Assembly: GCA_003241695.1 (NCBI GenBank)
Contig: QFPN01000004.1
Span: 310,001-374,000 of the forward strand
DNA from: Ancylobacter novellus
Lineage (GTDB): Bacteria; Pseudomonadota; Alphaproteobacteria; Rhizobiales; Methylopilaceae
Reading direction: 5' to 3'
Length of the DNA: 64,000 nt
Shown here: piece by piece, positions 1-8,234 of the stretch
Layout of the letters: every line of letters begins with the position of its first letter
Position numbering within the stretch: position 1 is the first letter of the stretch
Notes under the pieces: generated by a model
The model's database searches: none
Seen by the model: the letters and a program-made list of their open reading frames with translations, nothing else
Told to the model about the DNA's origin: nothing
Program-made: the position numbers and the translations under genes

Positions 1-2
1 AC

Positions 3-1496
3 ACGGAGGCCAAGACTCGCGCAATGCTGAAGAAGCTGCCGGACGGCGTCTTCAGTCATGTGACTTACTTCGACCATGACGGCCACAAGAACAATCTCTA
101 CAAGATCTCCTGCGTCATGACGAAGGAGGGCGATAGCCTCACATTCGACTTCAGCGACACCGACCCGACCATCGTCGGCATGGGAAACGCCACCATGACC
201 GGAACGCTCGGAGCCGTCGGCACTGTGATGATGGGATCGTTCGGCCAGGAGATCGGCTGGAACGCCGGCCTGATGGCGCCTGTCACCATCATCCATGGCA
301 AGAAGACCGTGCTGAGCGCGGAACTTCCGGCGCCGATCTCGGCTGGGTCGGTCGCCGCGAACTTCCTCGCCGCCGCCTGCGCATCGGTCTGCGTCGGCAA
401 CATGATGGCGTTCAACCCAGAGTTCGACGACTACCTCTGCGGACCGCCCGACGGCTCGTGGCTGCTCACCATGTTCGGCGGCGTGAACCAGTACCTGGAA
501 CCGTTCGCGATCATGTTCATGGACTCGCTCGGCTGGGGCGGCCCCGCCCATAGCTGGCGCGACGGCGTGGACAGCGGAGGTTCGCTCGTCATCGGCTCGG
601 GCGGCTTCAACGACGTCGAGCTGCACGAGAAGACTTCGCCGATCATCTATCTCTGGCGGCGCGAAGTGCCGGATTCCGGAGGCGCGGGGCGCTACCGCGG
701 CGGCAACGGCATCGAATACGCCACCGCCGGCTACGACGTGCCGGAAGTTCAGGGCAGCTTCTGCAGCCACGGCGTCTCCCTGCCCGACCTCGTCGGCATC
801 CAGGGCGGCTACCCGGGCAATGTCTGCGGCTACACGATCGCCCGCGGCAGCAACTGGCTCGAAGACATGAAGGCCGGCAAGGCCGCGCTCGACATGACGA
901 GCATCGGGGGAACGCTCGAGGAGCTTCCGGCCAAGAGCACCTTCATCATGAAGTCCGGCGACGTCGTGAACAACGTCGTTCAGAATCCGGGCGGGTATGG
1001 CGACCCGCTGACCCGGCCTTACGAGATGATCGGCCGCGACGTCCGTGACGGACGCTGCAAGGCGGCCGTCGCGAAAGCGGTCTACGGGACGCTCGTGTCC
1101 GAGGAGGGCGAGGTCGACGTCGCGGGCTCGGACGAGCTTCGCGCTTCTATCCGCGCCGAGCGCAAAGCGACCGCGGTGAAGGGGCCCGACCAGTTGGCCG
1201 CGCCCGTCAAGGCCGACCCGGCGTCGATCGCGTTGAAGTGGGGCGAGTCGATCGGCGTCACCTCCGGCGGCAATGTCTGCTGTCTGCACTGCTCCACCGA
1301 GATCGGCGAGCTCAAGTCGAACTGGCGTCTCTCGGTTCCGGTGCGCCAGCCGAAGGCCGAGGAGCTCGGCCCGCTCCTGAAGCTCGACGAGCGCTTCGTC
1401 TACGACCAGTTCATCTGCTCGGAATGCGCGACCTCGCTCTGCGTCGACGTCCGCAAGGTCGGCGACGCGGCGACCCTCGACTTCGCGCTGGACTGA
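3..1496 (+). CDS. HyuB-type hydantoinase B/acetone carboxylase alpha-like subunit, 5' partial, with Cys-rich C-terminal extension
   Basis: The reading frame is open to the window edge, so the first 100 or so residues lie outside; an internal ATG at 24 is unlikely to be the true start. The body carries family features shared with the complete HyuB at 23615-25411: a beta-rich segment FDFSDTDP, the region ELPAPISAGSVAANF, and GGAGRYRGGNGIE followed by a C-terminal GGYGDP. HyuB-family proteins form the large subunit of ATP-dependent hydantoinases, 5-oxoprolinase and the acetone or acetophenone carboxylases. Unusually, about 90 residues follow the normal end and contain C-x2-C (near residues 420-423 counted from the ATG at 24) and a second C-x2-C in FICSECATSLC, which looks like a zinc ribbon and recalls the small gamma subunit of acetone carboxylase. 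A HyuA partner is expected upstream. Substrate unknown. Confidence 0.85.
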   Translation, partial: TEAKTRAMLKKLPDGVFSHVTYFDHDGHKNNLYKISCVMTKEGDSLTFDFSDTDPTIVGMGNATMTGTLGAVGTVMMGSFGQEIGWNAGLMAPVTIIHGKKTVLSAELPAPISAGSVAANFLAAACASVCVGNMMAFNPEFDDYLCGPPDGSWLLTMFGGVNQYLEPFAIMFMDSLGWGGPAHSWRDGVDSGGSLVIGSGGFNDVELHEKTSPIIYLWRREVPDSGGAGRYRGGNGIEYATAGYDVPEVQGSFCSHGVSLPDLVGIQGGYPGNVCGYTIARGSNWLEDMKAGKAALDMTSIGGTLEELPAKSTFIMKSGDVVNNVVQNPGGYGDPLTRPYEMIGRDVRDGRCKAAVAKAVYGTLVSEEGEVDVAGSDELRASIRAERKATAVKGPDQLAAPVKADPASIALKWGESIGVTSGGNVCCLHCSTEIGELKSNWRLSVPVRQPKAEELGPLLKLDERFVYDQFICSECATSLCVDVRKVGDAATLDFALD

Positions 1497-1563
1497 AGAA
1501 CCGACTGACACACCGAAATACCGGAGCCTCCTGAGACGAAGGCGGCTCCGGACACTGAAGCAA

Positions 1564-1585
1564 AGGCCGGCGGCTCCGCCGGCCT
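1564..1585 (+). terminator. Perfect hairpin after the HyuB-like gene
   Basis: AGGCCGGCGG and CCGCCGGCCT form a perfect 10-bp stem separated by CT, about 70 bases after the stop codon. There is no T-run, so it is either a weak intrinsic terminator or an mRNA-stabilising hairpin before the transporter genes. Confidence 0.4.
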
Positions 1586-1708
1586 GCAGGGATCCCTTGC
1601 GCCGTCTTTCCGCCCGCAAGCGGGCTGCGCGGCTCGGGGACTTCGTGAGACGCGGCTTGTCCCCCGGGGCTCGCCGTCAACAGTCAGATCAGCGATCGGG
1701 AGAATACC

Positions 1709-2785
1709 ATGATGGCTTGCAAGAGTTTCGAACGCGCCGCGGCTGTCGCGGTTCTCACACTGTTCGCCGGCGGCGCTTCGGCCGCCGACTGGTTTCCGCT
1801 CAAGATGAACGCCTGGGACCCGCCCTTCGATTTCTCCAACAAGCCGAAGGAGATCGAATATTCGCCGCTTCCCAAGGCGAGCGAGCGGCACAAGATCTGC
1901 GTCTCCTTTCCTCACCTCAAGGACGCCTATTGGCTCGGCGTCGATTACGGAGTGATCGAAGAGGCGAAGCGTCAGGGCGTGCAGGTCCAGCTGCTGGAGG
2001 CCGGCGGGTACACCGAACTCAACAAGCAGATCTCGCAGATCGAGGACTGCATCTCGGGCGGCGCCAAAGCGATCATCATCGGCGCAATCTCGTATGACGG
2101 CCTCAACAACGTCGTGGCCGACCTCAAGAAAAAGAACATCCCGGTCGTCGACGTGATCAACGGAATGTCGTCGCCGGACGTCGGCGCGAAGTCGCTGGTC
2201 TCCTTCGCGGACATGGGCGCGGCGGCGGGCAAGTATCTCGCCGAGCACCACCCCGCGGGCTCCAAGGCTGTCAAGGTCGCCTGGCTTCCGGGTCCGGCCG
2301 GCGCGGGCTGGGTCGAAAGCGGCAACAAGGGCTTCCTCGAGGCGGTCAAGGGTTCGAGCGTCGACATCGTGGACGTCAAGTATGGCGACACCGGCAAGGA
2401 AGTTCAGGCCAAGCTCGTCGAGGACGTGCTGCAGGCCCACCCCGATCTCGATTACATCGCCGGCACCGCCGTAACAGCGGAGGCGGCCACGCCGATCCTG
2501 CGGGCCCGCGGTCTGAGCGAACAGGTCAAGCTGGTCGCCTACTACTACACGCCTGGGGTCGATCAATACATCCGCCGCGGCTCCGTGCTGGCCGCGCCGA
2601 CAGATTCGCCGGTGATACAGGGTCGCGTCGCGCTCGATGAGGCCGTTCGGCTGATCGAGGGCAACATCACCTACAAGCATGTCGGTCCGGTCATCCAGGT
2701 CGTGACCAAGGACAACGTGTCGAAAATCGACATGAGCACGACGCTCGCCCCGCCGAACTTCAAGGCGACCTTCGCCACCAATTGA
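1709..2785 (+). CDS. TorT-like periplasmic substrate-binding protein of an ABC importer
   Basis: A 358-residue protein with a Sec signal peptide (hydrophobic stretch AAAVAVLTLFAGGASAA, cleavage near residue 26). The mature part is a type I periplasmic binding fold: ICVSFPHLKDAYWLGVDYG begins the first lobe, and GGAKAIIIGAISYDGL and the VVDVINGMS strand follow. The sequence is closest by eye to the TorT branch of the sugar/autoinducer-binding family. In enterobacteria TorT senses TMAO with the kinase TorS, but here the next genes are an RbsA-type ATPase and an RbsC-type permease, so import is the more likely role. The ligand is unknown. An SD-like GGGAGAA lies just before the ATG at 1709. Confidence 0.85.
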   Translation: MMACKSFERAAAVAVLTLFAGGASAADWFPLKMNAWDPPFDFSNKPKEIEYSPLPKASERHKICVSFPHLKDAYWLGVDYGVIEEAKRQGVQVQLLEAGGYTELNKQISQIEDCISGGAKAIIIGAISYDGLNNVVADLKKKNIPVVDVINGMSSPDVGAKSLVSFADMGAAAGKYLAEHHPAGSKAVKVAWLPGPAGAGWVESGNKGFLEAVKGSSVDIVDVKYGDTGKEVQAKLVEDVLQAHPDLDYIAGTAVTAEAATPILRARGLSEQVKLVAYYYTPGVDQYIRRGSVLAAPTDSPVIQGRVALDEAVRLIEGNITYKHVGPVIQVVTKDNVSKIDMSTTLAPPNFKATFATN

Positions 2786-2797
2786 CGAGCCGCGATA

Positions 2798-2820
2798 CGG
2801 GCGGCCTGACCGGCCGCCCG
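2798..2820 (+). terminator. Intercistronic hairpin between binding protein and ATPase
   Basis: CGGGCGGCC and GGCCGCCCG pair perfectly (9 bp) around the loop TGACC, followed by a pyrimidine-rich CTTCTTCCCC. It sits 13 bases after the binding-protein stop. It probably lowers read-through or protects the upstream message, so that binding protein exceeds membrane components. Confidence 0.5.
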
Positions 2821-2840
2821 CTTCTTCCCCTCCCCGCAAG

Positions 2841-4388
2841 ATGGATCCAGAACCCATGTCGAAGTCCGCTGGAAAGAGACTTCCGGGAGATCCGCCGCTT
2901 CTCGAACTGCTTCGCGTCAGCAAGCAGTATCCCGGCGTGCTCGCCCTCGACGCGATGAACTTCAACCTGCTTCCTGGCGAAGTGCATGTCCTCTTCGGCG
3001 AGAACGGCGCCGGCAAGTCGACGATGATCTCGATCATCTCCGGCGCCATCCGTCCGACGTCCGGCGACATGCTGATGCGCGGCGAGCCCGCGCGCTTCTC
3101 TTCCGTCCACGAGGCCCGCTCGCGCGGCGTCACGACCGTCTTCCAGGAATTCTCCGTCGTGCCGTCGCTGACGGTCGAGGAGAACCTCTTCCTCGGCTCG
3201 GAGTTCAGCCGGGGCGGCTTTCTGGCGAAGCGCCGGATGCGCGAGGACGCCAAACGGATCCTTGCACGGCTCGGCTTCGACTTGAATCCACGCGCCATCG
3301 TCTCGAACCTCACGCGCGCCGAACAGCAGATGGTCGAGATCGCGCGAGCGTTCCGCTCCGAACTCTCGGTCCTGATCCTCGACGAGCCGACGGCGAGCCT
3401 GACGGACCGCGAGGCTGACCGGCTGTTCGCGCTCGTCGATCAGGTCAAGGCGCAGGGCGTCGGCGTCATCTACATCACCCACCGCATGCGGGAGATCGAA
3501 AGGCTCGCCGATCGCATAACAGTGCTGCGCGACGGCAAGTTCATCACCACGGTCGACGCCAAGGAAGTGTCTCAGGACGAACTGGTGCGGCTGATGACCG
3601 GCCGCGTCGTCGGCGACATCTTTCCCGCGATCTCCTCGAACCCTGGCCGCACAGTTCTTTCGATCAGGGGAATGACAACCGCGTCGGGCTCGGTGAAGGA
3701 GGCGGATATCGAAATTCGCGCCGGCGAACTGGTCGGCCTCGCGGGTCTGGTCGGGTCGGGCAAATCCGAGATCATGCGCGCCGCCTTCGGCCTCGAGAAG
3801 ATCGTCGACGGATCGGTGACCTTCGAAGGCAAGGAGATCGCCAATCTCAGCCCGAGGCGAATTCTGCGGGCAGGTTTCTCATACATGCCGCCGGATCGCC
3901 GCATCGAAGGGCTCGCGATGATCAGGCCCTGCACTGAGAACATGACCATGGCGGCGCTCGACCTCCCGCCGATCGCCCGCGGTCCGCTCCTTGACCGCTT
4001 CAAGGAGGACGTCGAGGCGATGCGCCTCGCGAACAAGCTCGAATTGCATCCCAGGCGGCCTGATAGGGCGGCCGAAGCCTTCTCGGGCGGCAACCAGCAG
4101 AAGGTGCTGCTCGCCCGCAGCCTGACCCGACCGTTCTCGCTCTACGTGTTCGATGAGCCGACGGTCGGCGTCGACGTCGGCACCCGCGCCGCGATCTACC
4201 GCTTTATCGGCTCGCTCTGCGAATCCGGCGCCGCCGTGGCGGTGATCTCCTCGGACCTGCCCGAGATTCTCAACCTCGCTCACCGCGCTTACGTCTTCTA
4301 CGACGGTCGCGTTCAGGACGAACTTCCGAAGACGAAGATTTCGGAAGCCAACGTGCTCCCTCTCTTCTTTGGCAAGAAAGCAGCGTGA
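2841..4388 (+). CDS. Sugar-type ABC importer ATPase with two nucleotide-binding domains (RbsA/MglA family)
   Basis: The 515-residue length is normal for the family. Domain one has Walker A GENGAGKST, a degenerate signature LTRAEQQMVEIARA and Walker B VLILDEPTASL. Domain two has a degenerate Walker A GLVGSGKSE, a normal signature FSGGNQQKVLLARSL and Walker B LYVFDEPTVGVDV. Such asymmetry between the two ATP sites is typical of ribose/galactoside-type importers. It energises the permease encoded immediately downstream and is fed by the TorT-like binding protein. The start may be the ATG at 2841 or the in-frame ATG at 2856; neither has a strong ribosome-binding site. Confidence 0.9.
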   Translation: MDPEPMSKSAGKRLPGDPPLLELLRVSKQYPGVLALDAMNFNLLPGEVHVLFGENGAGKSTMISIISGAIRPTSGDMLMRGEPARFSSVHEARSRGVTTVFQEFSVVPSLTVEENLFLGSEFSRGGFLAKRRMREDAKRILARLGFDLNPRAIVSNLTRAEQQMVEIARAFRSELSVLILDEPTASLTDREADRLFALVDQVKAQGVGVIYITHRMREIERLADRITVLRDGKFITTVDAKEVSQDELVRLMTGRVVGDIFPAISSNPGRTVLSIRGMTTASGSVKEADIEIRAGELVGLAGLVGSGKSEIMRAAFGLEKIVDGSVTFEGKEIANLSPRRILRAGFSYMPPDRRIEGLAMIRPCTENMTMAALDLPPIARGPLLDRFKEDVEAMRLANKLELHPRRPDRAAEAFSGGNQQKVLLARSLTRPFSLYVFDEPTVGVDVGTRAAIYRFIGSLCESGAAVAVISSDLPEILNLAHRAYVFYDGRVQDELPKTKISEANVLPLFFGKKAA

Positions 4389-4429
4389 CGCGCGCGAGCG
4401 CCCGCCTGCCGCTGTTTCGAGGACAATCG

Positions 4430-5452
4430 ATGTCGATCACCGTCGCCTCCCCGCCGACCCGGCCCTCAAGCCAATTCCTGAAGCGCGCTTTCGTGCAGCT
4501 CGGCGTGCTTCCGGTCCTGCTGGTGCTGTGCCTCATCGTGTTCTCGCTGATGTCGAGCAACTTCCTCACCGTCCAGAACCTCACCAACGTGGTGCGTCAG
4601 TCGGTCTTTCTCGCAATCGTCTCGATGGGTCAGATGATGGTGCTGCTGACCGGCGGCTTTGATCTTTCGGTCGGCACGATCCTGGCGCTGACGTCCGTGA
4701 CGACGGCGTTGGCGATGTCCGCGCTCGCGGTTGCGATGCCGGACATGATCCCGCTCGCGATTTTCCTCGGCTGCTGCGTCGGCGTGGCCTGCGGTTCGCT
4801 CGTCGGCGTCGTGAACGGCGCGGGCGTCGCCTTGTTCGGGGTCTCGCCCTTCATCATGACGCTCGGCGTCTCCTCGATCGGTTTCGGAATCGCGCTCTAC
4901 CTGACGGGCGGAACGCCGGTCTACGGCATGCCCGTCGAGTTCGGCGAGATCATTGGCTTCGGCGCGCTCCTGGGGCTTCCCCTGCCGATCTGGGTCGCGG
5001 CCGGACTGATCGTCGCGACCTACGTGCTGGTCAACTGGACCCGCTTCGGCCGCTCGCTCTACGCGGTCGGCGGCAATCTCCGCGCAGCCCTGCTGTCGGG
5101 CATCAACACCAAGAGCTCGCTGCTGCTGGTTTACGTCGCTTCGGCCTTCCTGACGGGCGTCGCCGGCGTGCTGCTCACCGCTCGCCTCGACTCCGGCGAG
5201 GCCAATGTCGGCAGCGCGATGCCGCTCGAGTCGATCGCGGCCTGCGTCATCGCCGGCGTGAGTCTGAGGGGAGGAATCGGGCGGGTCGAAAACGTCGTGC
5301 TGGGCGCGCTGTTCATCAACCTGGTTCAGAACGGCATGAACCTCGCCCGGATCGACAGCTATCTGCAGACGGTCGTGATCGGCGTCATCCTCATCGCCGC
5401 GGTGATCTCCGACCAGGTTCGACTGAGATACGTCGCCGACCTCAAGAGCTGA
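4430..5452 (+). CDS. ABC importer permease (RbsC family)
   Basis: About 340 residues, strongly hydrophobic, with multiple membrane segments and the family hallmark GGFDLSVGTILALTSV near residue 70 and AACVIAGVSLRGGIGR near residue 280. A GTG at 4385 overlaps the ATPase stop codon (GTGA) in the same frame, but the ATG at 4430 is preceded by AGGAC at good spacing and gives a normal short N-terminus, so I chose it. The protein forms the inner-membrane channel with the upstream ATPase and the TorT-like binding protein. The neighbouring HyuB gene suggests that the imported ligand could be the substrate of that enzyme, but this is inference. Confidence 0.9.
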   Translation: MSITVASPPTRPSSQFLKRAFVQLGVLPVLLVLCLIVFSLMSSNFLTVQNLTNVVRQSVFLAIVSMGQMMVLLTGGFDLSVGTILALTSVTTALAMSALAVAMPDMIPLAIFLGCCVGVACGSLVGVVNGAGVALFGVSPFIMTLGVSSIGFGIALYLTGGTPVYGMPVEFGEIIGFGALLGLPLPIWVAAGLIVATYVLVNWTRFGRSLYAVGGNLRAALLSGINTKSSLLLVYVASAFLTGVAGVLLTARLDSGEANVGSAMPLESIAACVIAGVSLRGGIGRVENVVLGALFINLVQNGMNLARIDSYLQTVVIGVILIAAVISDQVRLRYVADLKS

Positions 5453-5598
5453 CCGCCCCCGGGAAGGCGCGCCGATCCTCCCGACCGCCGCGCCTTCCCG
5501 ACCCGTAACCGCCAAGCCGGTTTCCCGCGGACGCTCCGGCCGCCCGGTAGCGCGTGAGGGAAGACGCGCGCGATGCCCTGAATTCGAGACAATCAGCC

Positions 5599-6771
5599 AT
5601 GCGGACCAACGCAAAAGCCTTCCTCGCCGCGGTGACCACGATGTTGGCGATGGGCATCATCTACCTCTGGGGCGTTTTTCTGCTCGGTCTGGAGCAGGAA
5701 CTGCAGCTGTCCCGCGCCACCGTCAGCATCGTCTCAAGCCTGGCGCTCGTGAGCTTCACGCTCGCGATGTCCGCGCATGGCCGCATCCTCAACGCCATCC
5801 CGCTGCAGGCCTATGTCGCGCTCACCTTCGGACTGGCGGCGGGCGGACATCTTCTGTTCGGCCTGGCGCCGACCTACGTCACGCTTCTCGTCGGCTACGG
5901 CGTCATGTTCGGCGCCGGCGCCGGGTTCGGCTATGGCCTTGCGCTCGCGCTCGCCACCCGCACGGGCGATGCGTCGCGCAGCCTTGTCATCGGCGTCATC
6001 GCCGCGGTCTTCGCGCTGAGCGGCGTGTTGCTGGCGCTTGCGGCGCCGATCCTCTTCGTCGGGCAGACGACTGCGGCGGCCTTCGCCAAGATCGGTTTCG
6101 CACTGCTCGTCGCCGGCGTGCTCGTGGCCACGTTGCTTGCAGGCGCTCCCGGCTTCGAAACCGGGTCGGCGGCCGCGGCGTCGCGGCGCGAAGACCGGCT
6201 GTTTTCCTCGCTCTTCGTCAAGATCAGCGTCGCCTTCTTCGTGTTCAACTATGTCGGGCTGATGCTGGTCGCTCATGGCGTCGGCATGCTCGACGCCGCC
6301 GGGCTGTCGCGCGAAACGGCGTCCCTCGGGCCGGTCGCGCTCAACCTCAGCTACATCATCGGCTCGCTTGCGGGCGGTCGGATCGCGGAGGCGCTCAGCG
6401 CGCGCGTCCTGCTGGTCGCGGTGAACGCCCTCGCGGCGCTCGGGGTGCTGCTGCTTCTCGGCGCGAGCTCGGTCGTGGCGCTCGTCGGCGGCATCGCCCT
6501 GATCGGGTTCGTGTTCGGCTCCGCGGCCGCGTTCACGCCGGTTCTGGTCGGCCGATTCTGGGGCGTAGAGCGGATCAACCGGGTCTACGGGCTGATGATG
6601 TTCGGCTACGGCGCCGCCGGGATCCTTGCGCCTTGGGCTTCGGCCGCCCTGTTTTCCGTCGCCGGCGACTACACGCTCGCGCTCTGGCTCGCGCTCGCGA
6701 TCTGCGTCGCCGGCGGCGCCCTTTCCACGACGCTTGCCGCCGCCCACCGGAATCGTTCAGCGCTCGCCTGA
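5599..6771 (+). CDS. Major facilitator superfamily transporter, oxalate/formate-antiporter-like
   Basis: A 390-residue protein with about twelve predicted membrane helices. It begins with a helix containing MGIIYLWGVFLLGLEQ, a glycine-rich loop FGAGAGFGYGLALA follows, and GRFWGVERINRVYGLMMFGYG occupies the position usual for the second half of OFA-type carriers, which exchange small carboxylates. The ATG at 5599 was chosen over the GTG at 5554, which would add 15 polar residues. It follows the ABC permease by about 145 bases in the same direction and may share its transcript. No substrate can be deduced from the sequence. Confidence 0.8.
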   Translation: MRTNAKAFLAAVTTMLAMGIIYLWGVFLLGLEQELQLSRATVSIVSSLALVSFTLAMSAHGRILNAIPLQAYVALTFGLAAGGHLLFGLAPTYVTLLVGYGVMFGAGAGFGYGLALALATRTGDASRSLVIGVIAAVFALSGVLLALAAPILFVGQTTAAAFAKIGFALLVAGVLVATLLAGAPGFETGSAAAASRREDRLFSSLFVKISVAFFVFNYVGLMLVAHGVGMLDAAGLSRETASLGPVALNLSYIIGSLAGGRIAEALSARVLLVAVNALAALGVLLLLGASSVVALVGGIALIGFVFGSAAAFTPVLVGRFWGVERINRVYGLMMFGYGAAGILAPWASAALFSVAGDYTLALWLALAICVAGGALSTTLAAAHRNRSALA

Positions 6772-6959
6772 CGGCGGCGTCGCGGGCGATCCGCAAGGCG
6801 CCCGACGACTTGAGATCCGAAATCACAGGCGGCTCTCTCACGGAGCGCGCGCCAACAGCCTTCGCCTCGACGCCGCTCGTCGCCAGACACAGCGACGAGC
6901 GGCGGTCATGGTCGCGACGAGACGAACGGCGGCCGCCTTCGGTCCGCCGTTCACTGCTT

Positions 6960-8234
6960 CTAAGGCGGCGGTAGAAGCTCCGGAGAATAGCTCGCGACGG
7001 GCCGCGGCGACTGGTGCCACGGCGGCATCTGGAAACGGCCGGTGTTGTACGGAACGGGCGCGATCACGACCTGTTCCTTCCGGTAATCCTGCACCTGGTA
7101 GAACAGATGCGGCATGCCGCGGGACGGGTCGCGCGTCGCGTCCGGATAGGGCACCGCCGCCTGCCATTTGGGATGGTAGTGGATCGTCCCGAGGACGCTG
7201 CGATAGGTGATATCCTTCAGCCGGTCGGCCAGTTTCCGGTTTTGCGTGAATTCGTAGGGAGCGCCGGTTCCGCCCGCGACGCTCGCCGCAAGCGCGTAGT
7301 GATGCATCGCGCTGTAGGACAGCGCGCCGACTTCAGGCGTCGCGTTCGCTCCAAACCGCTCTCGGTAGCGCCTGCTGTAGGCTGCGCCGTTGTCGTCATG
7401 CACGAGCCCGACGACGGTCCCGACAATGACGCCCTCGGCGGCCTGGCCCGCGACGTCGATGAAGGTCTGGTGCATTCCGCCATATTGCAGATAGACGAGG
7501 CAGTTGATCGGCTTCTGCATGAACTGGCGTTGGAAATGCGCGATGTCGCTCGCGTAGAAATGCGTGTTGGCGATGATCGCCGGCCGGGTCTCCCGCGCGC
7601 GGTCCAGCGCCGCCCTCCAGTCGGTCGTCGGCGTCTTGACGATCTCGGGTCCGAACGCAACCGACCAGCCGAAATCGGCGGCGCTCGATCGCATAGCGTT
7701 GGCGGTGACGATGCTATAGGGCCGGGAACCCGAGATGATCGCGAGCCGATTGGATTCCGGACGCCATTGGCCGGTGTCCCGCAGCCAGGAAATGAACTTT
7801 ATGAACCCCTGACCGTACCAGTACTCGGCAGGGTCGCTCATAAAACATCCGAAGTACCTCTCCGGATCTCCCATCACGGTGTCGTGGTGCTGGAGCAGCG
7901 TGTTGTGATGAACATAAATCACGCCCGCATCGGCGATCGGTTCGTATTCGGCGTTTTGCGCGCCGATATTGTATCCGTTGACGATCGCGTGGACGTTGTG
8001 GCGGCGGATAAGTTCTCGCGCGGCGCCGGAGACCGTCTCCGCGCTCTGGTCGCTGGTGTCGATGAAATAAGGCTCCAGCGGCCTCCCCAGGATGCCGCCT
8101 CGAGCGTTCAGTTCCTCGATCGCAAGGATCAGGCCGTTACGGAACTCGTTGCCGTCCGCCGAGGAAGCTCCGGACAGCGGCACCATGCTTCCAATCGGGA
8201 TCGCTCCGACATCGTCAGTCATGGTTCTGATCAC
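6960..8234 (-). CDS. Leaderless periplasmic-binding-protein homologue (AmiC/FmdD-like), probable cytoplasmic ligand sensor
   Basis: About 424 residues with a complete type I binding-protein fold: IPIGSMVPLSG opens the first strand, then HAIVNGYNIGAQNAEY, PAEYWYGQGF and IIANTHFY. It is clearly a paralogue of the Liv binding protein at 22128-23477, which shares NGYN, PIADAG and ANTHFY motifs. The paralogue has a Tat signal, whereas this protein starts straight at the first beta strand with no export signal. It is translationally coupled to the upstream kinase (GTG at 8234 overlaps the kinase stop as GTGA; an ATG at 8222 is the alternative). AmiC of Pseudomonas is the known precedent for a cytoplasmic binding protein acting as an amide sensor. 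I infer ligand sensing for the kinase rather than transport. Confidence 0.8.
   Translation of the reverse strand: MIRTMTDDVGAIPIGSMVPLSGASSADGNEFRNGLILAIEELNARGGILGRPLEPYFIDTSDQSAETVSGAARELIRRHNVHAIVNGYNIGAQNAEYEPIADAGVIYVHHNTLLQHHDTVMGDPERYFGCFMSDPAEYWYGQGFIKFISWLRDTGQWRPESNRLAIISGSRPYSIVTANAMRSSAADFGWSVAFGPEIVKTPTTDWRAALDRARETRPAIIANTHFYASDIAHFQRQFMQKPINCLVYLQYGGMHQTFIDVAGQAAEGVIVGTVVGLVHDDNGAAYSRRYRERFGANATPEVGALSYSAMHHYALAASVAGGTGAPYEFTQNRKLADRLKDITYRSVLGTIHYHPKWQAAVPYPDATRDPSRGMPHLFYQVQDYRKEQVVIAPVPYNTGRFQMPPWHQSPRPVASYSPELLPPP

Noticed and set aside
1400..3313. Minus-strand open frame of 637 codons
   Set aside because: Antisense to the TorT-like protein and the two-domain ATPase, which have intact motifs.
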